A stretch of DNA of 64,000 nucleotides from Pseudomonas sp. S30 (lineage in GTDB: Bacteria > Pseudomonadota > Gammaproteobacteria > Pseudomonadales > Pseudomonadaceae): positions 37,483 through 101,482 of the forward strand of contig NZ_JACVTO010000022.1 of NCBI RefSeq assembly GCF_016518545.1. Direction: 5' to 3'. The position numbers and the translations under genes were made by a program. Positions 38,104 through 46,922 of the stretch are shown here, piece after piece; the stretch's first letter is position 1, and each line of letters begins with the position of its first letter. Under the pieces are notes generated by a model that saw only the letters and a list, made by a program, of their open reading frames with translations, ran no database searches and had not been told where the DNA came from.

Positions 38104-38967
38104 TTACTGCTTGGCGGCGGCGAGCTGGGCGGCCACTTCCTCAGCGAAGTTGTCGACCGGCTTCTCGATGCCCTCGCCTACCTTGAAGTAGGTGAAGGAG
38201 ACGATTTCGGCACCGGCTTTCTTGGCCAGTTCGCCCACCTTGACTTCAGGGTTCATGACGAAGGCCTGCTCTTTGAGCGAGGCCTCTGCCTTGAACTTGG
38301 TGATACGGCCGTTGATCATGTTCTCGACGATGTTTTCCGGCTTGCCGGCGATCTTGTCGGCGTTCAGTTGCAGGAAGACATTCTTCTCGCGCTCGATGGC
38401 TTCGGCGGAAATTTCCGACGAGTCCAGGAACTCGGGGTTGGACGCAGCGACGTGCATGGCGATGTTCTTGGCCAGCTCGACGTCACCGCCTTTCAGAACG
38501 ACCGCGGCGCCGATCTTGTTGCCGTGCAGGTAGGCACCGACCACGTCGCCTTCCACACGCACCAGGCGGCGGATGTTGACGTTTTCACCAACCTTGGCGA
38601 CCAGCGCTTCGCGAGCGGCTTCACGCGAAGCGATCAGCGGAGCGGCGTCGGTCAGCTTCTGGGCGAAGGCTTCTTCCAGGCTTTCGGCAACGAAGGTCTT
38701 GAAGTCGTCTTGCAGGGCCAGGAAGTCGGTCTGCGAGTTCACTTCCAGCAGGACGGCGGATTTACCGTCGGTCTTGACTGCGATGGCGCCTTCGGCAGCG
38801 ACGTTGCCGGCTTTCTTGGCGGCCTTAATGGCGCCCGAGGCGCGCATGTCGTCGATGGCTTTTTCGATGTCGCCGCCGGCCTTTTCCAGGGCCTTCTTGC
38901 AATCCATCATGCCTTCGCCGGTACGCTCGCGCAGTTCTTTGACCAGCGCTGCAGTAATTGCTGCCAT
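38104..38967 (-). CDS. tsf: Elongation factor Ts
   Basis: 287 residues. It starts with a UBA-like domain (ALVKELRERTGEGMMDCKKAL), followed by the TDFVA-like motif here reading QTDFLALQDDF, and two core subdomains. It exchanges GDP for GTP on EF-Tu. It follows rpsB after a strong terminator-like hairpin, the usual arrangement in bacteria. Confidence 0.98.
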   Translation of the reverse strand: MAAITAALVKELRERTGEGMMDCKKALEKAGGDIEKAIDDMRASGAIKAAKKAGNVAAEGAIAVKTDGKSAVLLEVNSQTDFLALQDDFKTFVAESLEEAFAQKLTDAAPLIASREAAREALVAKVGENVNIRRLVRVEGDVVGAYLHGNKIGAAVVLKGGDVELAKNIAMHVAASNPEFLDSSEISAEAIEREKNVFLQLNADKIAGKPENIVENMINGRITKFKAEASLKEQAFVMNPEVKVGELAKKAGAEIVSFTYFKVGEGIEKPVDNFAEEVAAQLAAAKQ

Positions 38968-39099
38968 TTCAAAATCCTCTTGGAAAGTTTTTCAACCATT
39001 CCACCCGTGCAACACGGGCGTTCAAATCGGTGGTTCCCTGTCATCGCTTCTGCCCGGCGAGTGTGGCGCATGCCGGCTGACAGAAGGATTTCAGGTGGC

Positions 39100-39123
39100 A
39101 AAAAGGGGGCCAAGCCCCCTTTT
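39100..39123 (-). terminator. Terminator/attenuator between rpsB and tsf
   Basis: On the minus strand AAAAGGGGGC-TTG-GCCCCCTTTTT forms a stem with a T run, 29 nt past the rpsB stop. It may let only part of the transcripts continue into tsf. Confidence 0.78.
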
Positions 39124-39151
39124 CGCGTGCCAAGTAGACGCCAGGCGGCAA

Positions 39152-39889
39152 TTACTCGGCCGCTGGTGCCGCCGCTTCTTCAGCGTAGACTTCGGTGCCG
39201 CCGGCAACGTTGTTGCGGCCGCGGATGACGGCATCGGCCATCGAAGTCATGTACAGCTCGATGGCGCGAATGGCGTCATCGTTGCCTGGGATGATGTAGT
39301 CGACGCCTTCCGGGCTGCTGTTGGTATCGACGACGCCGATGACCGGGATGCCCAGCTTGTTGGCTTCGGTGATCGCGATGCGCTCGTGATCGACGTCGAT
39401 GACGAACAGCGCGTCAGGCAGACCGCCCATGTCCTTGATGCCGCCCAGGCTGCGATCCAGCTTTTCCAGATCGCGCGAACGCATCAGGGCTTCTTTCTTG
39501 GTCAGCTTGGCGAAGGTGCCATCGTCGGCCTGGGTTTCCAGGTCGCGCAGACGCTTGATCGAAGCACGGATGGTCTTGTAGTTGGTCAGCATGCCGCCCA
39601 ACCAGCGGTGGTCGACGTAAGGCGAGCCACAACGAGCCGCTTGCTCGGCGACCAGTTTGCCGGCCGAACGCTTGGTGCCGACGAACAGGATCTTGTTCTT
39701 GCCCTGGGCCAGGCGCTCGACGAACGACAGCGCGTCGTTGAACATCGGCAGGGTTTTTTCCAGGTTGATGATGTGGATCTTGTTGCGCGCGCCGAAAATG
39801 TACTTGCCCATTTTCGGGTTCCAGTAACGGGTCTGGTGGCCGAAGTGCACACCGGCCTTCAGCATATCGCGCATGTTGACTTGGGACAT
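39152..39889 (-). CDS. rpsB: 30S ribosomal protein S2
   Basis: 245 residues. It starts MSQVNMRDMLKAGVHFGHQTRYWNPKM, a conserved S2 stretch, and ends with an acidic Ala/Glu-rich tail. The ATG at 39889 has AAGGA upstream. It is divergent from map, as in most gamma-proteobacteria, and its long leader probably carries the S2 autoregulatory element. Confidence 0.98.
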   Translation of the reverse strand: MSQVNMRDMLKAGVHFGHQTRYWNPKMGKYIFGARNKIHIINLEKTLPMFNDALSFVERLAQGKNKILFVGTKRSAGKLVAEQAARCGSPYVDHRWLGGMLTNYKTIRASIKRLRDLETQADDGTFAKLTKKEALMRSRDLEKLDRSLGGIKDMGGLPDALFVIDVDHERIAITEANKLGIPVIGVVDTNSSPEGVDYIIPGNDDAIRAIELYMTSMADAVIRGRNNVAGGTEVYAEEAAAPAAE

Positions 39890-40030
39890 GATAGTTCCTT
39901 GATAAGTCGGGTTGGGCCTCCACGTATCCCAATGACCAACCCGCGGATCCATAGATCCCGGGCACCCAGGCCATCGTGTCGACACGTGTGTGGGTTGGTG
40001 CTCGCGGGGACACCCCCGAAAGCGGCGCAT
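39890..40030 (-). ncRNA. rpsB 5' leader (t44/S2-leader type RNA)
   Basis: A non-coding leader of about 140 nt precedes rpsB. It is rich in short inverted repeats such as ACGTGTCGACACG-type and GGGTTGG/CCAACCC pairings. In gamma-proteobacteria this place between map and rpsB holds the t44 RNA, a structured S2-binding leader that lets S2 repress its own translation. The assignment rests on position and structure only; the boundaries are approximate. Confidence 0.5.
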
Positions 40031-40036
40031 GTTATA
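40031..40036 (-). promoter_or_regulatory. Predicted extended -10 promoter of rpsB
   Basis: On the minus strand TGGTATAAC gives a TGn extended -10 with TATAAC, about 142 nt before the rpsB ATG. The -35 is weak. Confidence 0.45.
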
Positions 40037-40105
40037 CCACAGGGCTGCGAAAGGAGGAAGCAGCTTGTGCTGGCAGACCATGCAGCCCGCTGCCCCCAGC
40101 TCTGG

Positions 40106-40111
40106 TAGAAT
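40106..40111 (+). promoter_or_regulatory. Predicted extended -10 promoter of map
   Basis: TGGTAGAAT (TGn extended -10) lies 51 nt before the map ATG and faces away from the rpsB promoter. Confidence 0.5.
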
Positions 40112-40161
40112 GGCGCCTTTCCCGTTTTGTCGCGCGCAACGTCGCGCCGTAGAGAGCCTGT

Positions 40162-40944
40162 ATGACCGTTACCATCAAGACCGCAGAAGACATCGAGAAG
40201 ATGCGCATCGCTGGCCGCCTGGCCGCCGACGTCCTGGAAATGATCGAGGAGCACGTCAAGCCTGGCGTGACCACCGAGACCCTCAATCGCCTGTGCCACG
40301 ACTACATCGTCAACGTGCAGCAGGCCATTCCGGCACCGCTGGACTACAAGGGCTTTCCCAAGTCGATCTGCACCTCGATCAACCACGTGGTCTGCCACGG
40401 CATCCCCAATGACAAGCCGCTGAAGAATGGCGACACCCTGAACATCGACGTCACCGTCATCAAGGACGGCTACCACGGCGACACCAGCCGCATGTTCCAC
40501 GTCGGCAGCGTCGCCCCCTGGGCCGAGCGCCTGTCCCAGGTGACCCAGGAATGCCTGTACAAGGCCATCGAGCTGGTCAAGCCAGGTTGCCGCCTGGGCG
40601 ACATCGGCGAAGTGATCCAGAAGCATGCGGAGAAGAACGGTTTCTCGGTGGTTCGCGAGTTCTGTGGCCATGGCATCGGCCGGGTGTTCCACGAAGAGCC
40701 GCAGATCGTGCACTACGGCAAGGCCGGTACGGGCATGGAGCTCAGGGAAGGCATGACCTTCACCATCGAGCCGATGATCAACCAGGGCAAGGCCGACACC
40801 AAGGTGCTGGGCGACGGCTGGACCGCCGTGACCAAGGACCACAAGCTGTCGGCCCAGTGGGAGCACACCCTGGTGGTCACCGCCACCGGCTACGAGATCT
40901 TCACCCTGCGCAAAGACGACACCATCCCCCGTACCTCGGCGTGA
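40162..40944 (+). CDS. map: Methionine aminopeptidase, type I
   Basis: 260 residues of the pita-bread fold. Metal ligands are visible in NIDVTVIKDGYHGDTS (two Asp), CGHGIGRVFHEEP (His), FTIEPMI (Glu) and QWEHTLVVT (Glu). It removes the initiator methionine from new proteins. It is divergent from rpsB; glnD follows 23 bp downstream. Confidence 0.98.
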   Translation: MTVTIKTAEDIEKMRIAGRLAADVLEMIEEHVKPGVTTETLNRLCHDYIVNVQQAIPAPLDYKGFPKSICTSINHVVCHGIPNDKPLKNGDTLNIDVTVIKDGYHGDTSRMFHVGSVAPWAERLSQVTQECLYKAIELVKPGCRLGDIGEVIQKHAEKNGFSVVREFCGHGIGRVFHEEPQIVHYGKAGTGMELREGMTFTIEPMINQGKADTKVLGDGWTAVTKDHKLSAQWEHTLVVTATGYEIFTLRKDDTIPRTSA

Positions 40945-40967
40945 CTCGAACTCAGGAAGGCGACCCG

Positions 40968-43667
40968 ATGCCCCAGGTGGACCCAGAGCTGTTCGACCGT
41001 GGCCAGTTCCAGGCGGAACTGGCGCTCAAGGCAAGCCCCATCCCCGCCTTCAAGAAGGCCTTGCGCCAGGCCGGCGAGGTGTTCGACCGGCGTTTCAGGG
41101 AAGGCGCCGAGATCCGCGGCCTGATCGAGGATCGCGCGTGGTTCGTCGACAATATCCTGCAGCAGGCATGGGGGCAGTTCGACTGGGGCGACCTCAGTGG
41201 TATCGCCCTGGTGGCGGTCGGCGGGTACGGCCGTGGCGAGCTGCATCCCTGGTCGGACATCGACCTGCTGATCCTGCTGGAACGCGCCGACCATGAGCAA
41301 TACCGCGAGGCCATCGAGCGTTTCCTGACGCTGTTGTGGGACATCGGCCTGGAAGTCGGTCAGAGCGTGCGCAGCGTGGAAGAATGCGCCGAACAGGCAC
41401 GCGCCGACCTGACGGTGATCACCAACCTGATGGAGAGCCGCACGGTGGCCGGCCCCGAACGCCTGCGCGAGCGCATGCTGGAGGTCACCGGCACCTCGCA
41501 CATGTGGCCGGGCAAGGCGTTCTTCCTGGCCAAGCGCGCCGAACTCCAGGCCCGCCACCACAAGTACAACGACACCGAGTACAACCTGGAGCCCAACGTC
41601 AAGGGCTCGCCCGGCGGGCTGCGCGACATCCAGACCGTGCTGTGGGTCGCGCGTCGCCAGTACGGCACACTCAACCTCAATGCACTGGCTGGCGAGGGGT
41701 TCCTGCTGGAGAGCGAGAACGAACTGCTGGCCTCCTCCCAGGCCTTCCTCTGGCGGGTGCGCTACGCCTTGCACATGCTCGCCGGCCGCGCCGAAGACCG
41801 CCTGCTGTTCGACCACCAGCGCAGCGTCGCCACCCTGCTAGGTTACGGCGACGAGAGTCCCAAGCGCACCATCGAGCAGTTCATGCAGCAGTACTACCGG
41901 GTGGTGATGAGCATCAGCCAACTGTGCGACCTGATCATCCAGCACTTCGAGGAAGTGATCCTGGCCGACGACAGCGGCAGCACCCAGCCGTTGAATGCGC
42001 GCTTCCGGGTCCATGACGGCTACATCGAAGCGGTCAGCGCCACCGTGTTCAAGCGCACGCCTTTCGCCATGCTGGAAATGTTCGTGCTGATGGCCCAGCA
42101 CCCGGAAATCAAGGGGGTACGCGCCGACACGGTGCGCCAGCTGCGCGAGCAGCGCCACCTGATCGACGACAAGTTCCGCCACGACATTCGTAACACCAGC
42201 CTGTTCATCGAATTGTTCAAGTGCGAAGTCGGCATCCACCGCAACCTGCGTCGCATGAACCGCTATGGCGTCCTGGGTCGCTACCTGCCGGAGTTCGGCC
42301 TGATCGTGGGGCAGATGCAGCACGACCTGTTCCACATCTATACGGTCGATGCGCACACCCTCAACCTGATCAAGCACCTGCGCAAGCTGCAGTACACACC
42401 GGTGTCGGAGAAATTCCCGCTGGCCAGCAAGCTCATGGGCCGCCTGCCCAAACCCGAGCTGATCTACCTGGCCGGCCTCTATCACGACATCGGCAAGGGC
42501 CGCCAGGGCGACCATTCCGATATCGGCGCCGTGGATGCCCGCGCCTTCTGCGAGCGCCACCAGCTGCCGGCCTGGGATTCGCGACTGATCGTCTGGCTGG
42601 TGCAGAATCATCTGGTGATGTCCACCACGGCCCAGCGCAAGGACCTCTCCGACCCGCAGGTGATCCACGATTTCGCCCTGCACGTCGGTGACGAGACGCG
42701 CCTGGACTATCTCTACGTGCTGACCGTGGCCGACATCAACGCCACCAATCCCAGCCTGTGGAATTCCTGGCGCGCCAGCCTGCTGCGTCAGCTGTACACC
42801 GAGACCAAGCGTGCCCTGCGCCGTGGCCTGGAAAACCCGCTGGACCGCGAAGAGCAGATTCGCCAGACCCAGAGCGCTGCGCTGGACATCCTGGTGCGCG
42901 AGGGCACCGACCCGGACGACGTCGAGCAGCTCTGGTCGCAACTGGGCGATGACTACTTCCTCAAGCACACCGCCGCCGACGTGGCCTGGCACAGCGACGC
43001 GATCCTGCAGCAGCCGGCCGACGGCGGGCCGCTGGTGCTGATCAAGGAAACCACCCAGCGCGAATTCGAAGGCGGGACGCAGATCTTCATCTATGCACCC
43101 GACCAGCATGACTTCTTCGCCGTGACCGTGGCGGCGATGGCGCAGCTGAACCTGAACATCCACGACGCGCGCATCATCACCTCCAGCAGCCAGTTCACTC
43201 TCGACACCTACATCGTGCTGGATAACGATGGCGGCTCGATCGGTGACGATCCGCAGCGCGTCAAGCAGATCCGCCAGGGCCTGACCGAAGCGCTGCGCAA
43301 CCCCGAAGACTACCCGACCATCATCCAGCGCCGCGTTGCGCGCCAACTGAAGCACTTCAACTTCCCGCCCCAGGTGACCATCCACAACGATGCACAGCGT
43401 CCGGTGACCATCCTCGAGATCACCGCTCCGGACCGTCCCGGCCTGCTGGCACGCCTGGGGCGGATCTTCCTGGAGTTCGACCTGTCGCTGCAGAACGCCA
43501 AGATCGCCACCCTGGGCGAGCGCGTGGAAGACGTGTTCTTCATCACCGACGCCGACAACCAGCCGTTGTCCGACCCCAACCTGTGTCGCCGCCTGCAAGA
43601 GGCCATCGTCCAGCAGTTGCAGGCCGGCCAGGCCAACGACACCAGCGCCACCCGCGTGACCTTCTGA
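40968..43667 (+). CDS. glnD: Bifunctional uridylyltransferase/uridylyl-removing enzyme GlnD
   Basis: 899 residues. Domains in order: a nucleotidyltransferase with GGYGRGELHPWSDIDLL (Asp-x-Asp), a GlnD PII-uridylyltransferase region, an HD hydrolase domain with YHDIGKGRQGDHS near residue 505, and two C-terminal ACT domains that sense glutamine (the second is LEITAPDRPGLLARLGRIF). It uridylylates PII when glutamine is low and de-uridylylates it when glutamine is high. AGGAAGG precedes the ATG. Confidence 0.97.
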   Translation: MPQVDPELFDRGQFQAELALKASPIPAFKKALRQAGEVFDRRFREGAEIRGLIEDRAWFVDNILQQAWGQFDWGDLSGIALVAVGGYGRGELHPWSDIDLLILLERADHEQYREAIERFLTLLWDIGLEVGQSVRSVEECAEQARADLTVITNLMESRTVAGPERLRERMLEVTGTSHMWPGKAFFLAKRAELQARHHKYNDTEYNLEPNVKGSPGGLRDIQTVLWVARRQYGTLNLNALAGEGFLLESENELLASSQAFLWRVRYALHMLAGRAEDRLLFDHQRSVATLLGYGDESPKRTIEQFMQQYYRVVMSISQLCDLIIQHFEEVILADDSGSTQPLNARFRVHDGYIEAVSATVFKRTPFAMLEMFVLMAQHPEIKGVRADTVRQLREQRHLIDDKFRHDIRNTSLFIELFKCEVGIHRNLRRMNRYGVLGRYLPEFGLIVGQMQHDLFHIYTVDAHTLNLIKHLRKLQYTPVSEKFPLASKLMGRLPKPELIYLAGLYHDIGKGRQGDHSDIGAVDARAFCERHQLPAWDSRLIVWLVQNHLVMSTTAQRKDLSDPQVIHDFALHVGDETRLDYLYVLTVADINATNPSLWNSWRASLLRQLYTETKRALRRGLENPLDREEQIRQTQSAALDILVREGTDPDDVEQLWSQLGDDYFLKHTAADVAWHSDAILQQPADGGPLVLIKETTQREFEGGTQIFIYAPDQHDFFAVTVAAMAQLNLNIHDARIITSSSQFTLDTYIVLDNDGGSIGDDPQRVKQIRQGLTEALRNPEDYPTIIQRRVARQLKHFNFPPQVTIHNDAQRPVTILEITAPDRPGLLARLGRIFLEFDLSLQNAKIATLGERVEDVFFITDADNQPLSDPNLCRRLQEAIVQQLQAGQANDTSATRVTF

Positions 43668-43688
43668 CGATTACGAGACCTTGCGCCG

Positions 43689-44888
43689 ATGAACCATGCC
43701 TTGACCCAGCTTCAGCCCTACCCTTTCGAAAAGCTCCGCGCCCTGCTGGGCGGTGTCGAGCCGCCGTCGGGCAAGCGCGCCATCGCCCTGTCGATCGGTG
43801 AGCCGAAGCACCCATCCCCGGCGTTCGTCGCCCAGGCCCTGGCCGACAACCTCGACAAGCTGGCGGTCTACCCCAGCACCCTGGGGCTTCCCGCCCTGCG
43901 CCAGGCGATTGGACACTGGTGCGAACGTCGTTTCGGCGTGCCACAGGGGTGGCTGGATGCCGAGCGCCACATCCTGCCGGTCAACGGCACCCGCGAAGCC
44001 TTGTTCGCCTTCACCCAGGCCGTGGTGCAGCGCAGCGACGACGGGCTGGTGGTCAGCCCCAATCCCTTCTACCAGATCTACGAAGGCGCGGCCCTGCTGG
44101 CCGGCGCCACCCCGCATTACCTGCCTTGCCTGGAAGACAACGGTTTCAACCCCGACTTCGCTGCCGTGCCGACCGAGGTGTGGAAGCGCTGCCAGATCCT
44201 GTTCCTGTGCTCGCCAGGTAACCCGACCGGCGCGCTGGTGCCGATGGAAACCCTCAAGCAACTGATCGCGCTCGCTGACCAGTACGATTTCGTCATCGCC
44301 GCCGACGAATGCTACAGCGAGCTGTACTTCGACGAGGACGCGCCACCTCCAGGACTGCTGAGCGCCTGCGCCGAGCTGGGCCGCAGCGACTTCAAGCGCT
44401 GCGTGGTGTTCCACAGCCTGTCCAAGCGCTCCAACCTGCCGGGCCTGCGCTCGGGCTTCGTCGCCGGCGACGCCGAGATCATCAAGCCGTTCCTGCTGTA
44501 TCGCACCTATCATGGCTGCGCGATGCCCCTGCAGACCCAGCTGGCCAGCATCGCCGCGTGGCAGGACGAAGCCCACGTGCGGGCCAACCGCGACCAGTAC
44601 CGTGCCAAGTACGATGCCGTGTTGCAGATCCTGCAACCGGTCATGGACGTGCAGCGCCCGGACGGCAGCTTCTACCTGTGGGCCAAGGTGCCGGGCTGCG
44701 ATGCCCAGTTCACCCGCGACCTGTTCCAGGCCGAGCACGTCACCGTGGTGCCGGGCTCGTACCTGTCGCGCGAAGTGGAGGGCGTCAACCCCGGCGCCGG
44801 GCGCGTGCGCATGGCGCTGGTGGCATCGCTGGCCGAGTGCATCGAGGCGGCCGAGCGGATTCGCGGCTTCCTCCAGGCGCATGGCTGA
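43689..44888 (+). CDS. dapC: N-succinyl-L,L-diaminopimelate aminotransferase
   Basis: 399 residues of fold-type I PLP aminotransferase. The PLP lysine is in FHSLSKRSNLPGLRSGF and the Asp that contacts the pyridine nitrogen is in IAADECYSE. It makes N-succinyl-diaminopimelate for lysine and peptidoglycan. dapD and dapE, the neighbouring steps of the same pathway, are also in this window. The glnD-dapC pairing is conserved in Pseudomonas and supports this role over a generic aminotransferase. Confidence 0.92.
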   Translation: MNHALTQLQPYPFEKLRALLGGVEPPSGKRAIALSIGEPKHPSPAFVAQALADNLDKLAVYPSTLGLPALRQAIGHWCERRFGVPQGWLDAERHILPVNGTREALFAFTQAVVQRSDDGLVVSPNPFYQIYEGAALLAGATPHYLPCLEDNGFNPDFAAVPTEVWKRCQILFLCSPGNPTGALVPMETLKQLIALADQYDFVIAADECYSELYFDEDAPPPGLLSACAELGRSDFKRCVVFHSLSKRSNLPGLRSGFVAGDAEIIKPFLLYRTYHGCAMPLQTQLASIAAWQDEAHVRANRDQYRAKYDAVLQILQPVMDVQRPDGSFYLWAKVPGCDAQFTRDLFQAEHVTVVPGSYLSREVEGVNPGAGRVRMALVASLAECIEAAERIRGFLQAHG

Positions 44889-44894
44889 GCACCA

Positions 44895-46541
44895 TCAGCG
44901 CACTGCGCCCAGGTTCGCCTCGTTCATGTCCAGCTCACCCAGCACCTGACGCACCACGTCATCGCCCACCAGGTGCTGGCGATGCAGGCTGTACAGTTCC
45001 AGGCGCTGGGCGCGCAGCGCACGCAGGCGCAGGCGCCGCTCCAGCAGGTTCATCTGCTCGGCCAGGGCGCGCGCTTCCGCGCTGTCGTTGTAGCGTTGCA
45101 ACTGGTCGCGGTATTCGGCCATGAGCCGCGCCTTTAGCTCGACCGCCTGAGTGGCCAGGGCAGCATCCTGGGCAGCATCGGCATCCACTACGTCCTCCGC
45201 TTCCAGCGCGTGCACGGCGGCTTCGGCCGTGCGGCGCCACGCCTCCTTCACCTCCTCGTGCAGGCGCTCGTCCGGGCTCAGGGTGACCCCGCGCAGCAAC
45301 AGCGGCAGGGCGATGCAGGCGCTGATCAACGACAACAGGATCACCCCGGCCGCGATGAAGATCAGCAGGTCGCGCTCGGGAAAGGCATGACCGGCGCTGA
45401 TCAGCAAGGGTACCGACATGACGCCGGCCAGTGTCACCGCGCCGCGTACGCCACCCAGGGTCAGTAGCCAGCAGGAGCGTGCGCTGGGCACCATCACCAA
45501 GGCGGGCTTGCCGCGCCAGCGCCGCAGCGCGCCGATCGCACGCCACACGCTCTGCACCCAGATGAACCGCAGCAGCACCAAGGCCACGAAAATCGCGATC
45601 ACGTCCAGGCAGCGCCAGGCCAACGTGGGCCACAGGGACGTCTCGTGACTGACCACCGCCTTGACGATGTCCGGCAGTTGCAGACCCAGCAGCAGAAAGA
45701 TCAGCCCGTTGAAGGCGAATTCCAGCAGCGACCACACGCTGCGGTTGAGCAGTCGCGTGCTGGTCTGGCGCGGCAGCAAGTCCAGCCAGCTCTGCATCAT
45801 CCCTGCTGCCACGGCCGAGAGAATGCCCGACACGCCCAGGCGCTCGGCGAGCACGTAGGCGGCGAATGGCAGCAGCAGCATGAACACCACGTGGGTAGCC
45901 GGATCGTCCCAGCCGCGGGCGATCATCCAGGCGCGCAGGCGCCCGACCAGCCAGCTCAGCGCCACACCTGCGGCCAGGCCGCCGATGGCCACCAAGGCGA
46001 AGCTCAGGCTGGCGTCGGCCAGGGAAAATACCCCGGTGATAGCCGCCGCCAGGGCGAACTTGAAAGTCACCAGGCCCGAGGCGTCGTTCATCAGCGCCTC
46101 ACCCTGGAGCATGTGCATCAGCGGCTTGGGCAGGCGATCCTGAGTGATCGCCGAGACCGCGACCGCATCGGTCGGCGACAGCACCGCCGCCAGGGCGAAG
46201 GCGACCGGCAATGGAATGCTCGGCAGGATCCAGTGGATGAAGTAGCCCGCGCCGACCACGGTGAACAGCACCAGGCCCACCGCCAGGCCCACGACCGGAC
46301 CGCGCAGCCGCCACAGCTCGCGCTTGGGCATGCGCCAGCCGTCGGCGAACAGTAGCGGCGGCAGGAACAGGAAAAGAAACAGTTCCGGGTCCAGCGCCAC
46401 GTGCAGGCCCAGGGTCGGCCAGGCCAGCAGCGCACCTGCGCCAATCTGTACCAGTGGCAACGGAACAGGGAGCACCCGTCCGACCAGCTTGGAGACGCTC
46501 ACGAGCATCAGCAGGATCAGGACGGTATAGGCTGACTGCAT
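44895..46541 (-). CDS. CPA1-family Na+/H+ antiporter
   Basis: 548 residues. About 12 membrane segments occupy the first 400 residues, with the ion-binding region SPTDAVAVSAI in the middle (the Asp of the TDA motif) and ALMNDASGLVTFKFA, typical of the NhaP/YjcE group. A charged, helical cytoplasmic C-terminus of about 130 residues (for example LLERRLRLRALRAQRLELY) probably regulates transport. It should exchange protons for Na+ or K+. It converges with dapC (6 bp between the ends) and its promoter region is shared with the OYE gene. Confidence 0.88.
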   Translation of the reverse strand: MQSAYTVLILLMLVSVSKLVGRVLPVPLPLVQIGAGALLAWPTLGLHVALDPELFLFLFLPPLLFADGWRMPKRELWRLRGPVVGLAVGLVLFTVVGAGYFIHWILPSIPLPVAFALAAVLSPTDAVAVSAITQDRLPKPLMHMLQGEALMNDASGLVTFKFALAAAITGVFSLADASLSFALVAIGGLAAGVALSWLVGRLRAWMIARGWDDPATHVVFMLLLPFAAYVLAERLGVSGILSAVAAGMMQSWLDLLPRQTSTRLLNRSVWSLLEFAFNGLIFLLLGLQLPDIVKAVVSHETSLWPTLAWRCLDVIAIFVALVLLRFIWVQSVWRAIGALRRWRGKPALVMVPSARSCWLLTLGGVRGAVTLAGVMSVPLLISAGHAFPERDLLIFIAAGVILLSLISACIALPLLLRGVTLSPDERLHEEVKEAWRRTAEAAVHALEAEDVVDADAAQDAALATQAVELKARLMAEYRDQLQRYNDSAEARALAEQMNLLERRLRLRALRAQRLELYSLHRQHLVGDDVVRQVLGELDMNEANLGAVR

Positions 46542-46922
46542 ACGACAGGGCTCCTCGGGATTGAAGTACAGCGTGGCGAGATCGCATAGAGCGATGTCGC
46601 CCTTTGAAACAATATGTTAAAGCGAAATCGCGCGAGCGTACGATCCTGGAATGTGGGGCGTGGGTTGATACATAGCCGCTCAGCCAAAACCACGATGACT
46701 AAGTCAACATATAAAAATCACGATATTGACATATCTCGATATTGAAATTATTCTTCAGCCCTTCACACCTGACGCCAGACAGGCGCTGCGGCGGGTCCGT
46801 CCATCGCGAATGAGGCACAGGGACGTAGCTTGGCGAGCGCCAGATGACGCAGCTGCTGGGCGTCACCTCACGCGCAACAGGCCGCTTTGAATCTGTTTTT
46901 CTAGATATATAGGTATTTCAAA
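46542..46922. other. Divergent control region between the antiporter and the OYE gene
   Basis: 381 bp without a gene. Its middle (46690-46755) is strikingly A+T-rich for this genome and holds a strong promoter and an operator-like repeat facing the OYE gene. The rest, including 46760-46920, shows no reading frame and becomes the predicted OYE leader. Confidence 0.65.
46721..46754 (+). promoter_or_regulatory. Strong sigma70 promoter with ArsR-type operator for the OYE gene
   Basis: TTGACA (46726-46731), 17 bp, TATTCT (46749-46754). Laid over the -35 and spacer are the direct repeat CGATATTGA (46721-46729 and 46737-46745) and the dyad ATATC-TC-GATAT (46731-46742). The 17-mer GACATATCT-CG-ATATTG recurs with only its two central bases changed in front of the arsR gene. 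Binding here would block the promoter. Confidence 0.6.

Noticed and set aside
41838..43598. 586-codon open frame opposite glnD
   Set aside because: Antisense shadow; glnD has all its domains and catalytic motifs on the plus strand.
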